A stretch of 23,270 nt of DNA from assembly GCA_036897095.1 (NCBI GenBank), contig JAYMSP010002614.1, positions 1 to 23,270 on the forward strand. Reading direction: 5' to 3'. Each line of letters begins with the position of its first letter. Within the stretch, counting starts at the first letter, position 1. The notes beneath the pieces are model-generated. The model saw nothing but the letters and a program-made list of their open reading frames with translations. It was not told the origin of the DNA and ran no database searches. Source of the stretch: Plantago elongata. Lineage: Eukaryota > Streptophyta > Magnoliopsida > Lamiales > Plantaginaceae. Of the stretch, positions 10,441-21,600 are shown in pieces. The translations under genes were made by a program, and so were the position numbers.

Positions 10441-11097
10441 GTGGTATGTCTCTGCGATTCAGTATCCTCGTGGATTTGTTTCACTAATTTGAAAAGTAAT
10501 GTGCTAGGCTTCATTGAACTATGCTATCCCTCTTCTATTTTGTTGTGCATTTTGCTTAAATGAATTATGGGTATGATTATGTTTTGTATTGTGATCCCTA
10601 TACATTCAACCCCATTACGTCTATGTGGATTTATTACACTTGCAAAATTCATACAATGGAAAAATCGAATTCATTCACATCGAATTTTAACGATTCGACG
10701 GATTATGTTCGTTGACTCCGCGAATTAAGACCGCTTTTCGTATTAAGAAAATACTAATGAAACACTAATTCCCCCACTAAATCCACAAATTCTATGGATC
10801 CTAAGTCCTCAATTTATCGAAATCACGATTAAATATTGCCCCTCAATCCCTATATTTGTATGAATTTGGTCTCTAATTAGGTTAATTTATTCTGTCATTT
10901 TCAATTCTTTTCAACTTCGGGAGCATTTTGAATGGTACTATTTGTTTTGTATTAATATGATTCAATCAAACAGTAAAATAACACATACTTACTAAAATGG
11001 TTAATTTCATAAAATCGATAATCGGATCTCATTAAACTAGAAAATAGATCCCTTAAACAAACCAACATAAATCAGGACATAACAGAAATTCTACAGC
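10441..11097. other. Intergenic stretch, no gene seen
   Basis: AT-rich sequence between the PB1-like fragment and convergent ORF-X'. In the related locus to the left, this place would be occupied by the transposase core and zinc fingers; none of those motifs is present here on either strand. Confidence 0.45.
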
Positions 11098-11555
11098 CTA
11101 AGGATACTTCCTGCACAATTCCTCCACATGGTGCCCTGCCCAAAGACTGAAGGTCCATTTATCCTCATCACCTGTCCCAGATATGATCTTCTTGTCCTCC
11201 ATGTCCAGCAGATCTCTCTTCAAACAACTGCCATCCCATCCCAACTTCGTGCATGCACTAGATATGCAACAGCTTTGCACAAATGTCCGATGCCTGCTCC
11301 ATGTGCGTAAATGTTGGTTATGGTGACGCATCCACTCACGCACATGTTGGAGCACATTCAGTGGTGGGTTGTGATCATCGCCTTCGTAGTTCTCGTACAT
11401 GACAAAAGGAAATGCAATCGAATATGAGTAAGAAAACATGAAGAAACCATGGAATAACAATAAGAAAAAAGTAAAGAAAATACATGTGTTTCTTACGTGA
11501 TTCCAAAAGCAAGGTGGTGAGCCAGCCGCCTCTTGATGAACATGGGCATGTCCAT
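11098..11555 (-). pseudogene. ORF-X': divergent homologue of ORF-X
   Basis: Exon A runs 11555-11497 (MDMPMFIKRRLAHHLAFGI) and ends in a phase-2 donor (ATCAC|GTAAGA). This is the same phase and place as in ORF-X (4325-4794). Exon B ends with a TAG at 11098-11100. Its open part covers NYEGDDHNPPLNVLQHV, then GWDGSCLKRDLLDMEDK and WAGHHVEELCRKYP. Shared pattern with ORF-X: RLxxHLxxxI at the end of exon A, Y...D early in exon B, and W-x-G-x-x-L-K-x-x-L-x-x-M-E near the middle. The exon B acceptor is not clean: TACGAG|AAC gives the wrong phase, so the gene may be broken there, or a boundary is misplaced. The function is unknown. About 118 codons would be expected, close to the 125 of ORF-X. Confidence 0.5.
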
Positions 11556-12120
11556 TGCCGTTTGTTTCTTACTGAAATGGTTGTGTGATAGTCTCTTGAA
11601 GTTATGCAATGTATCTATAGTGGAGTTTGGAGAGTTCATGGGGGTGTAGTTGGCAAGACAAGGCTTTAATTTGGTGACTCTTCTCCTTCATGCATTGGAT
11701 CGAGAGGTAGGCTTGTTCAATGGTACAAATTAAAGGTATCAACATTCAAATTGGAGTAGTAGACATGAAAAACCACTTTACTTGTTGAGTTGGGTAAATG
11801 ATAACACAATATTTACTACAAATAATGTGATGCATAGAACACAACAATTCATCAATGGGCAAGTGCAATTTCCGAAACAGTCATAATGATTCTTTTGTAA
11901 AAAATTAAAAACAACAAATTAATCATATTTATAGAAAAAAGGTAGAGAATTTCGAGTTTCGAGGACTAATTTGTAATCTAACAACAAGACGAACTATGAA
12001 CCCCACGAACTAGGGCTCCAACAGATTCGAAATTGGGGAGAAAAAGAGTAAAGAAAATTCATCAGGATTCAACTATTACTTTGAGACCTTTGGGACATTA
12101 CTGGAAAAATCCAACAGATT
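11556..12120. other. Intergenic stretch, no gene seen
   Basis: The 5' side of ORF-X' and the distal upstream region of TSK. AT-rich, no domain or RNA gene recognised on either strand. Confidence 0.4.
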
Positions 12121-12122
12121 AT

Positions 12123-12198
12123 GACATCATAATTTTTTTAATGACGTCATAAAAAATTAGAAAATGAATTAATTTATGACGTAAGAAAATGACGTCAT
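12123..12198. promoter_or_regulatory. Cluster of TGACGTCA-type (bZIP/CRE) palindromes
   Basis: Four related sites lie in 76 bp: TGACATCA (12123-12130), TGACGTCA (12143-12150), TGACGTAA (12178-12185) and TGACGTCA (12191-12198). The last two form part of a larger near-palindrome (about 12173-12203, ATTTATGACGTAAG...CATAAAT). TGACGTCA is the classic recognition site for plant bZIP factors (TGA/OBF type, C-box). They lie about 470-540 bp upstream of the TSK start codon, so they may belong to its distal promoter, or to a small transposable element that happened to land there. Confidence 0.45.
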
Positions 12199-12525
12199 AA
12201 ATGAAAAAAAAAGTTGATTGTTGACTTTTTTACTTCGTTGACCGCGCTCCGTTAGTTAACATTTAACATTAATAAAAGACAGAATTTAATTCAGGGAAGT
12301 GTTTGAATGAAAAAATTAAAGTAGTAAAAAAAATAGAGTTTTTTTTTGAAAAAGAAGATATTTTTAGGGAGCTTTTTATAATTATCTCTAATTTTAATTA
12401 TAGTCCATATAGTTTCATAGACCATTGATACGTTCTTAATTTTTATTATTATTATTTTATTTTATTTTATTTTCCAAATAACGCAGGAGACTTGGAGTAG
12501 TAAATAAAGACTTATTGTCAATTAA

Positions 12526-12535
12526 TGGCGGGAAA
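12526..12535 (-). promoter_or_regulatory. E2F-type site 1 upstream of TSK
   Basis: TGGCGGGAAA reads TTTCCCGCCA on the minus strand and matches the E2F/DP consensus WTTSSCSS. It lies 129-138 bp before the TSK start codon. E2F/DP factors drive G1/S genes in plants. Confidence 0.65.
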
Positions 12536-12583
12536 TTTTCATTTTCACTTCCAGAAATAACAAAAGCTCAAGTCTGAAACAAC

Positions 12584-12591
12584 TTTCCCGC
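12584..12591 (+). promoter_or_regulatory. E2F-type site 2 upstream of TSK
   Basis: TTTCCCGC, an exact E2F consensus, on the plus strand, 73-80 bp before the TSK start codon. It is in the opposite orientation to the first site, with about 48 bp between them. Confidence 0.7.
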
Positions 12592-12609
12592 TCCTCAAAG
12601 AGATCAGCT

Positions 12610-12618
12610 AAACCCTAA
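12610..12618 (+). promoter_or_regulatory. Telo-box in the TSK leader
   Basis: AAACCCTAA, the plant telo-box, 46-54 bp before the start codon. Telo-boxes are known near the transcription start of plant genes active in dividing cells (ribosomal proteins, PCNA). Its presence next to two E2F sites fits a cell-cycle-linked promoter. Confidence 0.6.
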
Positions 12619-12663
12619 CATTTCGAAACGAGAATCTGACAGTCCCGATCAAATTAGGCAACG

Positions 12664-15600
12664 ATGCGTCGGAAAGAGGAGCACAGCCACCAACAGCAGC
12701 TCACGGCGGCGAGGAAATCTTACAATGTGGCGGCGGCGGAGGGTAACCGTGAGGAGGAGGCCCGTTGGGCCAACGTCATCGGAAACATACTAAAACACCG
12801 CGGGGAGTACGTCGAAGCTCTCACTTGGCTCCGGAAAGACTACGATGTTTCCATCCGGTACTTGCCGGAGAAGCAGCTGCTCGCCACGTGTCAGTCCTTG
12901 GGTGAAATCTACCTCCGGCTTCACCAGCATAGGGAAGCCCTGGTTTATCAGGTGGCTGATGAATTCGAGTAGGCGTATTTTGATATGCTTTATATTCTTA
13001 ATTTTGGTTCTGACAAATGACAATGTTAGTTTATCAGGTAGCTAATGAATTCGAGGAGTAGGATTTTGATATGGTATTGTGATTCTCATTTTTTGTTTTG
13101 AATATTATACTAGTTTATCAGGTAGGTGGTAGCTAATGAATTCGATGAGTCATGTTTTGATATGTCAATTTAGGTTATGATAATGTTAGTTTATCAGGTA
13201 GCTCATGAATTTGAGTAGTTGAATTTTGATACACTGTTGTGATTCTTAATTCTGGCTCTGATAATGTTAGTTTATCAGGTCGCTAATGAGTTTGAGGAGT
13301 AGGGTTTTGATATGGTGTTGTGATTCTTAGTTTTAATTTTGATAATGGTTGTTTCTCAGGTAGCTCATGAATTTGAGGAGTGATGTGCTCCTGTGATTCT
13401 CATTTTTGGTTTTGATACTGTTAGTTTATGAGGTAGCTCATGAACTTGAGGAGTAGAATTGTGACATGATGCTGTGATTCTCATTATTAGTGTTTATAAC
13501 CTAGTTTATCAGGTAGCTCATGAATTTGAGGAGTTGATTTTTGATCTGCTGTTGTGATTCTCAATGTTGGTTTTAATAATCCTAGTTTGTGAGGTAGCTA
13601 TTCGAGGAGTAGAATTTTAATATGCTGTTGTGTTGTGATTCTCATTTTTGGTTTTGATAATCCTAGTCTATTAGGTCGGTCATGATTCGAAGAGTAGGAT
13701 TTTGATATGCTGTTGTGATTCTCATTTTTAATTTTGATAATCCTAGTATATCAGGTAGCTATGAATTTGAGGATTAGAATTTTGATACGCTATTGCGATC
13801 CTCATTTTTTTTGTTTTGATGATGGCAGAAAAAACATCTTGAGATGGCTGATGATGCAAATGATCTTGTTGAACAACAAAGAGCAGCTACTCAGCTAGGG
13901 CGGACTTACCATGAACTATTCATGAATTCTGATGATGATCACTCCGCGATTAGGAATGCAAAGAAGTACTTTAGATCATCTATGGAGCTAGCGAGGGCTA
14001 TAAAAAGATGTTCATTTTCCACGAAAGGTTCATTTAATAAGGAGTACATTGATGCTCATAATAATCTTGGTATGCTTGAGATAGACCTTCATAACTACGA
14101 GGAGGCGGAGAAGTTTCTTATGAAGGGCTTGGAGATTTGTGATGCAGAAGAGGTGCCTGATGATGATGATGCACGCAGTAGGCTGCATCATAACCTTGGA
14201 AATGTTTATATGGAGCTGAGGAAATGGAAAGATGCCAGGGAGCATATAGCAAAAGATATATCCATTTGTAACAAAATTGGCCACCTCCAAGGAGAGGCCA
14301 AAGGTTACATTAATCTTGGTGAGTCATTGAACAGACTTCAACAGTATAAAGAAGCAATTTTATGTTATCAGAAGGCACTTGATCTGGCCAAGTCTCTGGA
14401 AGATGAGAAAGAATTAGCAAAACAAATCAGTCAAAACATTGAAACTGTAAGAGAAGCAATGAAAGTGATGGATGAAGTGAAGAAAGAAGAGCAGAACCTT
14501 AAAAAGATGGAAAGGAATACACAAAGTGCTAGAGGCAAGGAAACTGAAAGGAAATGCCTGTTGGAAAATTTTGCTTCGCTTGGTAGCCTCATTGACAAAT
14601 CAAGACTGATATCTGCTTGGCTTAAAGTATAAGTTGCCATCTTTTCTTACTTATGCATCTTCAATATAAAGTTTGTTCGATAATACTCAAATAAGAAAAT
14701 ACGTGCCATTCCACTCAAAATCCTTTCAGTGGAAAAAAAATTCTTCTGTCCCTTTTATGTGGTTAGTTATGACATTGAATTCAAAATGCACTTTTAAATT
14801 TGTGACTAGGTTCTTGAATTTGCAAAAAGAAAGAAGAGGGTGGCTTCTGAGCTTTATGATAGCGAGAAGCTGGGTGACTCCTATATGGATATTGGTGAGG
14901 CAAATCAAAATCTTCGACATTTCAGCAAAGCCCTTAAATGGTACAAGAAGGCCTTGGACATCTTTGAATCAATTGGCAGCTTGGAGGTGGTTAAACTTGC
15001 ACATCGCTTAACTGCATGCCTGTTTCATTAGGAGAAACACTTATGATTTGCAATATGCTTTCACAATTTTGCTTCTTGATTAATTTATATATATATTTTT
15101 ATCAATGGACTATATGCAGTAATTTAATGCAGCTCCCAATTTTAACATACTTGTTGGTTCCAAATAGAATATTGGATATATAGCGTATTCGATTGCTCTA
15201 TTATTTGAAATCTTGGATATTATTTTCTCTAATTACAGTGAGTATTTCAGGGGCAAGCTATGGCAAAGATTAACATAGGAGCTAATCTGGACTCATGCGG
15301 CAATTGGGTAGGTGCTTTAAGTGCTTTCAAGGAGGCTAACAGGCAAGTATATTCTACCAGAGATATCTGTGCCTTTATATAAAGTTGTTGTCAGTTGTTC
15401 CTCCATGCTTATTAAATAGGTCTGCGTTTGTCTTCCAACGACTATATCTTTAAATGTTCATAATGCAGATGCACTCGTCACTTTCTTTGATTGTTGCACC
15501 AGAACATAGTCCAGTTGATACAAACAATAAACTTTTGCATGTTTTACTTAGTATTGCATTTCAAAATTCTAGTTAGAACTTCTAATTACAACCTGATGTT

Positions 15601-18600
15601 CAATGTCGCAGGATTGCTGATCTTGCTAATATGTCTCATCTCCAGCTGTCTTCTCTTGAAAATATCCACTACAGCTATATGATTCGCTTTGATGATGCTG
15701 AAGAAGCCAGGTAGGGGTAATGGTTCAATGGTATTTGTTTCTTTCTTTATTTATACTTTTTGTTCTTTTATGTCTCAAAACATTAGAATATTTGTCAGAC
15801 AGTTGACATGAATGAAAAAGCAGTTTGAGCAACAAGACAATTTCATTAGTTAGGCTGGAAGTATTGCTTTATATTTTCATATTTTGAAACTTTAATCTTT
15901 GCTGGACTTGGTTTTATTATCGTGTACTAGTTTTTAAGATGTGTCATTTTGTTGACTTCTTTGCAGGAAAACAAAATTGCTTATTGATCAATTAAAAGAA
16001 TCAAATAGAGAGTTAGATTCTAATATGGATAAGTTGAAGGATTTCTGTTCTGAGACTGATACCGAGCTGGATGATAGATCATCTGATGACATGTCTGCCG
16101 GTTGCTTTTCACCAAAGTCAAATGAACTAAATTCTTCAAGATCAAAAGCTATGGACACTTTTGACGATTCAGATGGAGACATCCCTCTGAGATCCCTACT
16201 CCGACCTAGTGAAAAGATTGCAAAGAAGAGAGCTGCTACTGCAGCAGCACCCAATGCTTCTTCAATTCTATGCTCATCTTCGAAGCAGACCTCATCCAGA
16301 TCCACTGGTAATTTGTCAGCTGCTAACCGTAAGCGTCCTCGTATTATTCTCACGGACGATGAAGGTGAAGATGAGGAAGTGTATTGCTCTGAATGGATGG
16401 TTCATAATAGTCCATCCAAAGGCGTTAGCACTCACGTCGAAGGTTAGAAACTAATTAGATTCTTTTTTTCCACTTTGTTAATTTTCAGAATACTTATTTT
16501 AAGGAAAATAAATACAATGTATTTGTTTTGCTTTGCAGAAACCAGAAATTGTGCCAATAATCATGTTCATGAAGTCCAGGCGAGTCATACTTATTTTGAG
16601 TTATTCATGTTCAACTCTTCTGATAATCTGATGTTAATAGTCATAGTTTTCCCCCCTTTCCCTGCAGGATGCTTCACCTGTTGCCTCAAGATGTAGTTTA
16701 GATGCTCTTACACCTGCCAATCTCGTAAAAAGTATGTCCTTATTTCTAAATTTAAGGTTTCTAAGTACGACAAATATATCTAACATTATTTTTTTTTTCT
16801 TTTGCAGGCACATGTTCAGCTGTTGATGTTTCCGATTCCCATGGAAATGTCAATGATACTCATATTGGTTCATGGAGCTCATTTCACAATGAAACCTCCA
16901 CAGCCAATGTGCATGCTTCCAGCGATCATCGTGTGAGTATTTGACAAAGATCTCAAACCTGTTTTCCCTCTCTTGCTTTGTTTTTTTTTAATTTGCATTT
17001 ATTTCTTGGACGTATATCTCTCTCACTGTAGCTGGTTAATATTTCTGGATATATTTTAGATGATGTGTCTTTTGTTGGTGTTTTCTTTACATACTTCTGT
17101 TTCCCTGGGTTTATGTGATTTGCACTAACCAGAACCAGAACCGAATTCCGAATATTCCTTGGCATATTATTACTACCATACTTCTGTTTCCTGGGTTTAT
17201 CGGATTTGCACTAACCAGAACTGAATTCCGAATATTCCTTGGCATATTACTAATATCTATAAACAATAAACGTTTTCCAAATATTCAATTAGTTTAACAA
17301 CTAAACAAGAAGAATTTTTGTTATTATGACATGCCAATGCTTTCGATGTGGAGCCATTAACAACTGTCAAAGAAATGGTCTAATGTGTCAAATCTTAAAC
17401 TTAACATTGCATATTGTCATTACCATTACCTTCAAAGCTGCTTTATCAGGTGTTTTCTTACTGTGCAATTTATCTTCTGAGTATATTGCGTCATTGTTTT
17501 GGCAGCGACATGCCATTTTCAAAGTTGATGAAGACTTGGTACACATTGATGTAGATCTTTGTCGTAAACTCACCATGGAACAGATGAAAGTTGAATTGGC
17601 ATGCTTGTACTATTTGAGACTCTCTAAACAGAACAGGTCAACAGGTAGAGCAGCTATGCCTTCTTTATATTTGTTATTCTATATTGTTAGCCATGTGCCT
17701 AGGAAACTCGATTTGGCTTTCAACTCCATGCAGAATGCTGACCGTTAGTTGTGACTCAACATAATATAGATCTCCTATTATTGGATAGTAGAGATGATAG
17801 ATAGTAACGTTGCCTCAATTTTTATCGTTTGGGGCCTGTTATATAATGCTGGCTTCTACTGTTTTTTGGTTAAATCTTGACAGACCATGATGACAAAAAC
17901 AGACTTCTACAGTTCTACCCTCCTTGACTTCACATACTAGTACCTGAACATCATAATATCAAAGTTTAGTTACATATTAAGATGCTACAAAATGTTTTGA
18001 ATATTCTTTGCCAATAAATATGCTCTGATTTAATTGCACAAGAACAACTTGTGTTTTCTTTAGTCATTGGGCCAATGTCCCAGGGATCTCATTCCCCTCA
18101 AATATGGTCACTAAAAATACTCTTTCATCAGTTTCAGCCATTGTGTTCATGTGTTCCTGGTGTTCTATACAATCCAGTCAATGTCACAGCTTTGAGATCT
18201 TCTGAATTCTAATGAAATTAAAATTTAGCTTCAAGTAAGGATCTCACTATTCCATGAAGTATTACCAGTTAGAGTGCAGAGAGATTCTGTGTTATTCTAG
18301 TTTATAGTTTTTGTATTTTTGGCTGAAAATATGGTTCTCTGGCTGCTCTGTGGTAAACATTTCTTTTCGTTTTTGTTTTGTTAAATTGCTAAACTGACTG
18401 CTGCATGTCAGGATTGGTCCCCGTAATTGAAGATATGAAGTACAATGGACAGATTCTCGAATCAATGGACACACTCTGTGATTTAAATGTTTCAACAAGA
18501 GATGGCTGCATTGAAGTATCCATTAACAGTATATTCTTGAACCCCAAACTAAAAGTATCCAAGTTTTCCATAGAAAGTTGGGTTTGATCATTGATTGCAA

Positions 18601-21600
18601 CTATATAAATATATAATCAAACTAAATGGGCATGCAACATATATATATTCTGTGGTTGACCTGCAGCTTGTCTGACCAAATGTTGTATCATTAAAGTATC
18701 AAAATTGAGGTATTTGTGGATGCTGCAGTGTTTTACAAGAAAGCACTCTTTACTGTAGAGTTGTGGTTTAAAACTCATTTGATAGTCTTCACATGTGTGC
18801 AGAAATTGTGCCAAGGCATCTCATGAAACTGTATGTCGACTGTTGTGATAAACAATCAATGCCACCAAGTCTCACAGTCGTCAAGCATTTATACAACTCA
18901 GAGGTAAAATTTTGTAGACCAATATATTTGGTTCTCACTCTGCTGCAATTTCCTTGGTTTCTGTGAACTTAAAAGTAGTAAAGAATCAAGTCAAATGAGT
19001 TTTACTGTATGGACTCATTTTCAGTTGCCAGATGATGAAATCATTGTCTCCGATTGCAAATTACAAGATGTGTCTGTAGCACCATTATTGAATGCTCTGC
19101 AACTGCACAAAACACTTGCTGTACTGGACCTTTCTCACAATCTATTAGGTAAGAAGCTGACTTCCATTAATTTTGCCAAATTAAAGTTCTCTCATTTAAT
19201 GAGTTACTCATTTCATGGCTTAGATTCATTTTCTTTCACTTTTTTGTTTTATATATTTGCAGGAAATGAAACAGTTGAGAAACTTAAACAAGTATTCATA
19301 TCATCAGGGCAAAGTAAAGGGAGTTTGATTCTAAATTTGCACAACAATCGACTTGGTCCTGCTTCTCTGTATCATGTATGCTAGTTACTGTTGTTCTTCT
19401 TTCATTTGAACACTAGCACGTTGCACTAGTGAAACTGAGAGGGGCATACATACACCGATAGGAATAAAATAGGCAGGCAATGCTTACTTCAATTATAAAA
19501 TGATGTGGAGAACAAAATATAGACTGTATTTGGGACATCTCAACTCTGTCGTTGCATGGTTGTCCAGCCAAACCACAATCTGTGACATCTGATTTATGTT
19601 CTTTTTTTTTTTTTAATTGGGGACAAGTTCCATGTGGGATAGAGGCATCTATTCCAAAGTTTTTACGCATGGAATTCCTATGCTTAGTGTAGCAGATCAA
19701 GGTTAGAGTATGATCTGAGTATGTTTTGTAAATATTTTGACAGATACGGGAGTGTCCAGTTGTATATGACCGGCTGGAAGTCCTCAACATCTCTGGGAAC
19801 CGTTTGACTGACGCATGTGCATCATATCTTTCAACTATCCTGCAAACATGCAAAGGTGAAACATATCAACTTATTGCTCGATTTGGTTTCCCTGGTTTTG
19901 GTAGGCTGCATGTACTATGTTAAAAAGCCTTGTGATGGAAGAATACATCTGGTAAAAGCCTCCACGAGATTTTCATTTATTCATCATGGGACTCTGCCTT
20001 TTCAGCTCTCTACAGTTTGGATATAGAAAACTGTTCAATCACTTCAAGAACCATTCAAAAGGTTGCTGATTCACTATCTTCTGAATCTGCACTGACACAT
20101 CTTTATCTAGGTACTTTCTTGACAAATGTGTCCAGAAGAGCATGTTCATATTGTGTAATGTCTTTAAACCCACCAATGATAACATCTTTCCCATATATGA
20201 AACAGGATATAATCAACCTGTAGCTGGAAGTGCTATAATAGGTCTTTTGCGCAAACTTGGCAAATTAAACAGGTGCGTCATTCTGAGTTCTATCTTTATG
20301 TGACTATTCAGTGGACCCAGATAAATGCATGTATGGGTTTAACCAAAAGTGGTAATTAGAATTTAGGAGCACCATAGTGTCGTGCAGGGTGGCATCACAG
20401 CACTACAGAAAACCTTTGCGTTTCACATTTCTTATGACCAAATGCTATTTTAAGCCCATTCTGATATCTGCTATGGAAAGCCTATAATGTCGTATTCAAA
20501 ACTTTACTTCGTTGTTTTTTTTGTCACAGGTTTCAAGAGCTCAATCTGAATGGTATAAATCTAACCAGGCCTGTGGTAGATAGCCTTTGCCAACTTGCCA
20601 CGGACTGTTGCTTGTCAGGATTGATGCTTGGAAGTACTAATATTGGAAGTGTGAGTTTGGTTTCTACTTTGTATATGAATATTGGCATGCACTCTGTTCA
20701 CATTCGTTTTGTTTAGGTGGTTAAACATAACATGCAATTCTGCTTCTCACCCTAATGGCAAATCCCATTATTTCGTGTATAGCCAGCATTCATCAATTCG
20801 GTTTATTAAACTTTCAGATGTAGTTTTGACTTTGAATATATTGGTTCCTTTTGGACATTTATCACACTACTGTTTTTTACGTTAACCAACCTAACATAGA
20901 AGGGTGCTCTTCAGGAAGCTGCAATGCAGTTGCTCAAACCTTTGTCCAAGGAAACACAAGAACTTTCACGGCTTGACCTGTCATCCTGCGGACTAAAATG
21001 TGACTACATATTTAGTCTCAGAAATGAGGTTGCTTTGGTTGGTGGTATTCTCGAGCTGAATCTTGGTGGGAATCACATAAGGGAAGAGGTACTTTTTTTT
21101 AGCTGTCCTCTTTCTTGGATTGAAACTGTGTATTTTTGGTGGCGGTTAACCAGAGTTTATAAAAGCTGCATATTGTTTAGAATGTGATTGACATGATAAT
21201 ATGCCGGGTACGACTTAATAATTCATTGGTAAGATGTTCCGCTATCAATCGCTGTAGATGGGACCCTGATAACTTTTTATCCTTCATGTTCCATGCACAT
21301 ATTATGAGAAGCGAAGCTTCCACACATGGATAGCAGTTTATCTTAGTTCATTTGCTGTAGTAACAGAATCTAACTTTAAGCATAAATGCAGGGTGGGAAT
21401 GCATTGTCATCTTTGCTCAGCAATGCTCACTGCCGTTTAAGGGTTTTGATTGTCAATAAATGTGAACTCGGCCTCAATGGTGTCCTCCAAGTGGTTCAAG
21501 CATTACAGACTAATGTCTCTCTTCAAGAGCTTAATTTGGCTGAAAATGTGAATGCTAGTGAAATCCAGGCTTTATCAGACATTATTAGAATAGATAGGAA

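Noticed and set aside
12941-13836. Repeat array as CRISPR
   Set aside because: Units are contiguous and degenerate, without unique spacers, and lie inside a plant intron.
17326-17748. 140-codon plus-strand frame as a separate gene
   Set aside because: Only 17506-17644 is coding (TSK exon 10). The rest is intron sequence that happens to stay open.
20682-20885. Short plus-strand open frame between TSK exons 18 and 19
   Set aside because: It lies wholly within intron 18 and has no match to the protein's repeats.
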